Below, in pieces: positions 17,814 to 23,311 of a stretch of 23,311 nucleotides of DNA; position 1 is the stretch's first letter; each line of letters opens with the position of its first letter. The notes under the pieces were generated by a model. It was not told where the DNA came from. It ran no database searches and was given only the letters and a program-made list of their open reading frames with translations. The position numbers were made by a program, and so were the translations under genes. The stretch comes from Gymnopus androsaceus JB14 (Eukaryota > Basidiomycota > Agaricomycetes > Agaricales > Omphalotaceae): positions 5,227-28,537 of the forward strand of contig ML769694.1 of NCBI GenBank assembly GCA_009733575.1, in the 5' to 3' direction.

Positions 17814-18555
17814 CACTGGCAGCCAAAACTGATGAACCCCCCAAATCGGAAAGGTGGGCGCTAAGACGCTCGAAATTCCGTCGTCATTGTCGTCCTTTGC
17901 GAGCAGCTCAACCACTGACCTCAAATTTACTTTGAAAATTATTCCATGCAACCTGGACCACTCTTCGTCGCTGATAGCCAAAATTTTGGATCATTTCATC
18001 TTGCTTTCAGCCGACAGCGCTCTGAACAACTTGACCAGCTTGCTAATGAGTTTTGTGGAAAAGATGGGCCTTTGGGACCAAGATCAAAGTGCCAATGGGT
18101 TTTAGGATGTTATTAAACGCTACGGAGAGAATTTTTACCCCAGAATATTGAGTTTTGCTGCATCGAAGGGCAGGAAAAGTTCTCGGTATCAGGTACGCAT
18201 GCTGCTTTGAGATTTTTGTGGTCCGAGCTCATTTTTATTGTCTCTAGGACTGCTAATTGACCTTATACACTGTCTATGTGCCTTCAAAGAACATATTTCG
18301 CTCAAATCTTCCTTCAACAACATCCACAGTTCTCAAAATGTCTTTGGGGCTGTTGTTGCTCAATTTCAACCTTTCCGGTTGTTCTTTTCGGGATATGGAT
18401 ACTTTAAAACATTCTACACTACCCTATGTACATTAGAATACATGAAATCTATATTCTGCATTGCTGCTCGCTATCCAGCGCAATGACGACGATTTTTCAG
18501 TGTTTTAGCGCCCACCTTCCCGATTTGGGGGGTTCATCAGTTTTGGCCGCCAGTG
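17814..18555. mobile_element. MITE 3: 742-bp Tc1/mariner-like element
   Basis: The arms 17814-17864 and 18505-18555 match over 51 bp with three differences and begin CACTGGC(A/G)GCCAAAACTG. TA flanks both ends (17812-17813 and 18556-18557). The 640-bp interior contains a plus-strand frame (about 17854-18105) with no transposase motif; I would not call it a gene. Confidence 0.85.
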
Positions 18556-18557
18556 TA

Positions 18558-18600
18558 CAGTGGCTGCGAAAATTGATGTCACCCCCCCAATTTAGTACAC
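18558..18600 (+). mobile_element. Left terminus of a fourth related element
   Basis: Directly after the TA of MITE 3 comes CAGTGGCTGCGAAAATTGATG with ACCCCCCC behind it, matching the MITE 3 terminus pattern in the same relative positions. No partner terminus was found to the right. Confidence 0.45.
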
Positions 18601-19937
18601 CGGGTGCAAAACCCCATAAATCCTGCGACTTATGGGAAATTTATCGGAAATTTACGGGGATCGGATTTAGCCTGAAGTTTCGTGTAAAATTTTTGACTTA
18701 CTAGGAACTTACGGGAAAATTCTTTTGGCTGTAAGATTATTGTAAGAGTGATGATTTATGATAGACTTACAGTGTGATTTTGTCACATTGTAAGTTTGAC
18801 TGTAAGATGCATGGACATGCAAGAAACTTTCAGGCAACTTTTGGTCTGTGTGATATTACTGTAAGTGCAAAATCTTACAGGAAACTTACAGAGTGACATT
18901 ATCACACCAGAAGTCTCCTGTAAGCTTCTCAGTAAAATTCTTGTAAGGAACTGTACTTACCGGTAACATTGAGGCAAGTTACAGGAGTCTTACAAAGACC
19001 ATTTTCCAATGTAAGTCTATGGTAAGTTCTTCATCTTACAAGAGACTTACAAAGACAAATTTCCAATGTAAGTCTATGGTAATTTCTTCATCTTACAAGG
19101 GACTTACAAGGACCATTTTCCAATGTAAGTCTATGGTAAATTTATTACCTTACAAGGGACTTACAAAGACCATTTTCCAATGTAAGTCTATGGTAAGTTT
19201 TTCACTTTACAAGAGACTCACAGGGTGACTATTTGACATGTCACACAAAAAGATCACCGTAAATCTTCCCTGTGAATTTTCAGTAAGTGCCAGATCTTAC
19301 AGGGAGCTTACACTGATGCAGAATCTCATAAGTTCAGAGACTTATATGGAATTTGTTGGAAACCTACAGGAAATACCTTTAATAAAAAGTTTCATATAAT
19401 AGTTTAGGCTTACAAGTAACTTATTGACAAATTCAAGTAACTATAAGATTACTGTAAAATGGACCACTTACAAAAAACTTACAGAGTTACTTTGTCACAT
19501 TAGAAGTCTAACTGAAAGTTGCATGAATATACAGAAAACTTGTGGAATTGGATTTGTCACACATGAAATTTCCCATAAGATTCCTAGTGAGTTTCCTGTA
19601 TAGCAGTGTACTTACAGGGAATTCCGAGATAAGTTACAGGAGACTTACAATAACTATTTTTCTCAGTGAATTCACTGTAAGTTGGGGAACTTACAGTTAG
19701 ACAAACCATGTGACTATGTGACTTGTCACATTGAAAAAAATTCCCTGTAATCTTTGTTGAAGGTTTCCAGTATATGTCAGGATTTGCAGTAGACATACAG
19801 GGAAGTTACAGAGAAATCACAAAGTGATGATGTTACATAGAAAGTTCACTGGAGACAAGGTTGTAAAATTCCAGTAGATCATGGCACATACAAAAACAAC
19901 ACAGGCAGCTAACAGGGAATCTATGGTGGGCTCACAA
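18601..19937. repeat. Degenerate repeat field rich in ACTTACAG / CTGTAAGT
   Basis: No gene is supported. Short words ACTTACAGG and CCTGTAAGT alternate every 20-60 bp, so many local hairpins are possible. Phrases such as GTGACTnTnTCACA recur near 18770, 18890, 19225, 19490 and 19715. The pattern suggests an old, diverged satellite with internal inversions. Confidence 0.55.
18989..19216. repeat. 57-bp tandem array, four units
   Basis: GTAAGTCTATGGTAA recurs at 19011, 19068, 19125 and 19182, exactly 57 bp apart, together with TTACAA(A/G)GACCATTTTCC. Because 57 is a multiple of three, one frame stays open and gives a repeating 19-residue peptide, which I take as an artefact of the array. Confidence 0.85.
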
Positions 19938-19962
19938 AGCCAGTAGCTTTCAGTAAACATCA

Positions 19963-20104
19963 CATCAGCAAAACCTGGGTGAATTATGGACTGCAATGGA
20001 TTGCTATGAGCTGAAGCTCCAATAGAATCCATAGCAGTCATGAGAGCTGTCCAGTTCTGGACAGATGGGGACCTTGCTATGGGACTATCCAGGTTATGCT
20101 GATG
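19963..20104. mobile_element. Fold-back element copy 1 (142 bp)
   Basis: It begins CATCAGCAAAACCTGGG and ends with the reverse complement carrying two changes (TCCAGGTTATGCTGATG). The bases CA flank both sides (19961-19962 and 20105-20106). Removing it leaves a normal minisatellite monomer. It shares the internal word GGGGACCTTGCTATGG (inverted) with copy 3. Confidence 0.75.
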
Positions 20105-21104
20105 CAGTAGCTTTCAGCAAGCATCAGTAGCCTTGAGTAAGCATCAGTAGCCTTGAGTAAGGCTCAGTAGCCTTCAGTACACATCAGTCACCTTCAGTAA
20201 GCATAAGTAGCCTTCAGTAAGGCTCAGTAGCATTCAGTATACCTCAGTAGCTTTCAGTATGCATCAGTAGCCTTCATTAAGCATCAGTAGCTTTTAGTAA
20301 GCATCAGTATCCTTCAGTAAGTATCAGTAGCCTTCATTAAGCATCATTAGTCTTCAGTAGCCTTCAGTAAGCATCAGTAGCCTTCAGTAAGGCTCAGTAG
20401 CCTTCAGTACGACTCAGTAGCCTTCAGTATACCTCATTAGCTTTTAGTATGCATCAGTAGCCTTCATTAATCATCAGTAGCTTTTAGTAAGCATCAGTAT
20501 CCTTCAGTAAGTATCAGTAGCCTTCATTAAGCATCAGTAGTCTTCAGTAAGCATTTGTAGCCTTTAGTATGCATTAGTAGCCTTCCATATGCATCAGTAG
20601 CCTTGAGTAGGCTTCAGTAGCTTTCAGTCAGCATCAGTCACCTTCAGTAAGGCTCAGTAGCATTCAGTAAGGCTCAGTGGCCATCAGTAAGGTTCAGTAG
20701 TGTTCAGTGAGGCTCAGTAGCATTCAGTAAGCATCAGTAGGCCTCAGTAGCTTTAATTCAGCATCAGTCACCTTCAGTACACATCAATCACCTTTAGTAT
20801 GCATCAGTAGTCTTCAGTAAGTATCAGTAGCCTTCATTCAGCCTCAATATGGTTGTTGTCAGTAGCCTTCAGTAAGTATTAGTAGCTTTCATAAAGCCTC
20901 AGTAGCCTTCAGTATGCATCAGTAGCCTTCAGTAAGCCTCAGGAGCTTTCAGTCAGCATCAGTCACCTTCAGTATGCATCAGCAGCATTCTGTAATTTTC
21001 AGTAGCTTTCATTTAGCATCAGTAGCTTTCAATAAGTATTGGTATCAGTGAGTATCAGTAGCCTTCATTAGCCTTCACTATTGGTAGCTTTCAATAAGTA
21101 TCAG

Positions 21105-21195
21105 TATCAGTAGTGATGGTTTGGGGTCAGGTCCATTTCAAAAAATCTCAATTTAACCCAGACCTGGGAAGTTGGGTCATATGCACCAGTAGTCT
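21105..21195. other. Non-repeat interruption in the minisatellite
   Basis: About 80-90 bp of unrelated sequence (GGTTTGGGGTCAGGTCC to CCTGGGAAGTTGGGTC) sit between monomers. GACC/GGTC words give a weak inverted arrangement. Ends are unclear and I cannot name it. Confidence 0.4.
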
Positions 21196-21352
21196 TCAGT
21201 AAGCCTCAGGAGCTTGACTCTTCAGTCAGCATCAGTCCCCTTCAGTATGCATCAGCAGCCTTCAGTGAGTATCAGCAGCTTTCATTCAGCCTAAGTATGG
21301 TTGTTGTCAATGGCCTTCATTAGGTCTCAGTAGTGTATGCATCAGTAGTCTT

Positions 21353-21462
21353 CATCAGTAAAACCTGTATTTTTGCTGGAGAAAACCCATTCATTTGGGA
21401 CATCTCTGGAGCAAGGTACCCTATTCCAGAGACCTCCAGCAAAAATACAGGTTTTGCTGATG
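21353..21462. mobile_element. Fold-back element copy 2 (110 bp)
   Basis: Arms of about 29 bp beginning CATCAG(T/C)AAAACCTGTATT pair with one difference. TT flanks both sides (21351-21352 and 21463-21464). Deleting it restores the monomer phrase GTAGTCTTCAGTAAG. Confidence 0.8.
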
Positions 21463-22301
21463 TTCAGTAAGCCTCAGTAGCTTTCAGTCAGCATCAGTAG
21501 CCTTTAGTATACCTCAGTAGCTTTCAGTATGCATTGGTAGCCTTCATTAAGCATCAGTAGCTTTTAGTAAGCATCAGTAGCCTTCATTAAGCATCAGTAG
21601 TCTTCCGTAAGCATTTTTAGCCTTCAGTAAGCATTAGTAGCCTTCCATATGTATTAGTAGCCTTCCATATGCATCAGTAGCCTTCAGTAAGCCTCAGTAT
21701 ACTTCAGTCAGCATCAGTGACCTTCATGAGTAGCTTTTAGTAAGGATCAGTAGCTTTCAGTATGCATCAGTAGCCTTTGTTAATCATCAGTAGCTTTTAG
21801 TAAACATTAGTATCCTTCAGTAAATATCAGTAGCCTTCATTAAGCATCAGTAGTCTTCAGTAAACATTTGTAGCCTTCAGTATGCATTAGTAGCCTTCCA
21901 TATGCCTCAGTAGCCTTCCATATGCATCAGTAGCCTTCATTAAGCATCAGTAGCTTTTAGTAAGCATCCGTATCCTTCAGTAAGTATTAGTAGCCTTCAT
22001 TAAGCATCAGTAGCCTTCAATATGGCTCAGTAGCCTTCAGTATGCATCAGTAGCCTTCAGTAAGTATCATTAGCCTTCATTCAGCCTCAGTATTGTTGTT
22101 GTCAATAGTCTTTAGTATGCATCAGTAGCCTTCAGTAAGCCTCAGTATCCTTCAGTAAGCATTGGTAGCTTTTAGTAAGCATTGGTAGCTTTTAGTAAGC
22201 ATCAGTATCCTTCAGTAAGTATCAGTAGCTTTCAATAAGCATCAGTAGTCTTCAGTAACCATCAGTAGCATTCAGTAAGCATCAGTACCCCTCAGTAAGT
22301 A

Positions 22302-22396
22302 CATCAGCAAAACCTGGGTGTTTGCCATAGCAAGGTCCCCCTCTGTGCAGCTCTGTACAGAACTGTTGCTATGGGATCACCCAGGTTTTGCTGATG
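22302..22396. mobile_element. Fold-back element copy 3 (95 bp)
   Basis: Perfect 19-bp terminal repeats CATCAGCAAAACCTGGGTG; TA flanks both ends (22300-22301 and 22397-22398). The empty site would read AGTAAGTATCAGTAGCC, a monomer variant seen many times in the array. Confidence 0.85.
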
Positions 22397-22421
22397 TATC
22401 AGTAGCCTTTATTAAGTATTA

Positions 22422-22616
22422 TGTTGGATTTTGATTTTGCCGAGTGCCATTGCTCACCATGGCTTCCAATTGGAAATTAGTATTCACTGTATATAAGCCT
22501 GTTTAGTATGTTGATCCCCCCATCTGTTTGCCTCCCGCCTCTCACTACGAGGCTCAAACGGAATATATTGCTGACTCTGCCCTTCTAGAGTGACAACAGA
22601 ACCATGTATCTCAACA
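22422..22616. mobile_element. 195-bp solo LTR with TATTA target duplication
   Basis: It starts TGTTGG, ends CTCAACA (inverted TGTTG/CAACA), and is flanked by TATTA at 22417-22421 and 22617-22621. It contains a TATA box (TATATAAG at 22490). No internal region or second LTR is present, so recombination between LTRs probably removed the rest. The restored flank is a minisatellite monomer. Family (copia or gypsy) cannot be told. Confidence 0.85.
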
Positions 22617-22646
22617 TATTAGTAGTCTTCAGTAATTAGTGATGTG

Positions 22647-22780
22647 CATCAGCAGAACCTGGGTGAACTGGATAACACTGGATAGTGCTATCTAGCACTC
22701 ATAGCACTCATAGCACCCATAGCAAGGTCCCTGTCTATCCAGAGCTATGGGCTGCTATGGATTGCTATAGAGCATGACAT
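22647..22780. mobile_element. Fold-back element copy 4, one end only
   Basis: CATCAGCAGAACCTGGGTG at 22647 matches the family terminus with one change, and CCATAGCAAGGTCCC (about 22713) matches the interior. The expected right terminus is missing; the right border is an estimate. It includes a short repeat of TAGCACTCA. Confidence 0.55.
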
Positions 22781-23311
22781 CTGTCAACAGGCAATATAAT
22801 TTGGGAAGTCCATAGTAACTCATAGCCATGGCAATTATCCAGGGTGGCCACCCAGCTTTGGCCTGATGGGCTGGGGCTTTGGCTTTCCAAAAATGAGGCT
22901 GGGCCCTACCCCCATGGTTCTGGCTTGGCCTGGCCTGGCATTGGCCTAAGCCGGGCTTTTTAGGTGGCTGTACAAACTTTCTATAAAGGGTAACATAGTA
23001 TAGATTTTCATGAGACAAGATGCGTTTAGTGTACCATACTTTTACTGTACATGAAATACCTTGCCTAATAGAATATAGTTGTGAAATAGAATAGGAATAA
23101 AAATAAAATGGCATTTCCAATAGATATAAAGACTGTGGGAGTATTTCTGAAATAAACCAACTTGCATCAATAAAAGACTGAGATGAGGAGAAATTGATTT
23201 AGAAAATTGAGCAAACTTGAGATCAGGTTTTATTGCATAAAACTACCCTTCAAGTGGCCTTCAAAGCTGCATAAACACCCTTACACTGTAAGCTAAAAAG
23301 CCCTGGCTCAA
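22781..23311. other. Right end of the window, no supported gene
   Basis: The stretch holds the palindrome GGGTGGCCACCC (22842-22853) and a G/C-rich block of GGCTTGGCC-like words (22850-22960). Words similar to its left edge (GGCCACCC) recur inverted at its right edge (AGGTGGCTG). The remainder is A/T-rich. The open minus-strand frame across it has no protein-like features. Confidence 0.4.

Larger units (their letters stand above)
19938..22646. repeat. 20-bp minisatellite, interrupted by four insertions
   Basis: The consensus monomer is GCATCAGTAGCCTTCAGTAA, roughly 100 copies, each made of two related 10-mers sharing TCAGTA. Copies differ at scattered sites and carry almost no CpG. Longer blocks recur, for example the phrase with TATGGTTGTTGTC near 20848, 21295 and (as TATTGTTG) 22090, so there is higher-order structure. 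TAG and TAA words close all frames. Confidence 0.93.

Noticed and set aside
17854..18105. Plus-strand 83-codon frame inside MITE 3 as a transposase
   Set aside because: No DDE/DDD motif or helix-turn-helix is visible, and it starts near the inverted repeat; more likely filler sequence.
19019..19228. Plus-strand frame encoding a repeating 19-residue peptide
   Set aside because: It follows from the 57-bp tandem array (a multiple of three); no start context, no conserved-domain look, and it ends with the array.
20105..22300. CRISPR-like array (regular short repeats)
   Set aside because: Units are contiguous 20-mers without unique spacers, in a eukaryotic setting; this is a minisatellite.
22755..23120. 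121-codon minus-strand frame
   Set aside because: It crosses a low-complexity GGCTTGGCC-type block and the end of a fold-back element; composition is not protein-like and no introns or promoter are seen.

Overview
The window looks like a repeat-rich stretch of a filamentous fungal nuclear genome, most likely a basidiomycete of the Agaricomycetes type. The reasons are introns of 41-73 nt with GTAAGT-type donors and CTRAY branch points, a Ty3/gypsy polyprotein whose C-terminal tail has the form common in Agaricomycetes, TTAGGG/CCCTAA telomere-type motifs, and CpG C-to-T decay in an old retroelement. The species assignment is inference. I see no tRNA, rRNA, CRISPR array or bacterial-type feature.

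Left part (1-14640): the 3' half of a Ty3/gypsy pol (RNase H plus integrase, + strand, 1-3019) enters from outside the window. It is interrupted by a 478-bp insertion rich in telomere-like motifs and flanked by a 12-bp duplication. Next come two intron-rich genes on the opposite strand. Gene B (6721 to about 3352) is frameshifted. Gene A (11340 to 7968) has 13 exons and is open end to end apart from one in-frame TGA; it encodes a Zn2Cys6-like cysteine cluster. Each gene has its own TATA box, and upstream of each lies a copy of a hairpin plus polypurine tract (7057-7093 and 12732-12770). The second tract runs straight into a sequence that looks like a long LTR (12771 to 14499 or about 14640), with a TATA box and a triple 58-60 bp repeat. 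The simplest reading is one very large Ty3/gypsy element carrying two antisense, intron-containing genes between integrase and the 3' LTR.

Middle part (14640-18600): a 5'-truncated, decayed Ty1/copia pol (RT and RNase H) with its polypurine tract and LTR start at 16462, then a broken minus-strand gene fragment, then a cluster of inverted-repeat elements. One of these (17202-17475) sits inside the arm of another (17192-17665) with a TA duplication. A third (17814-18555) and a fourth terminus (18558) share a related terminal sequence.

Right part (18600-23311): no convincing genes. A degenerate repeat field full of ACTTAC/GTAAGT motifs, with a 57-bp tandem array, is followed by a 2.7-kb minisatellite with a 20-bp monomer (10-bp sub-period). 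It is interrupted by a family of short fold-back elements with CATCAG ends and 2-bp duplications, and by a 195-bp solo LTR with a TATTA duplication. Neighbouring monomers supply the empty site for each insertion. The last 0.5 kb is unassigned.
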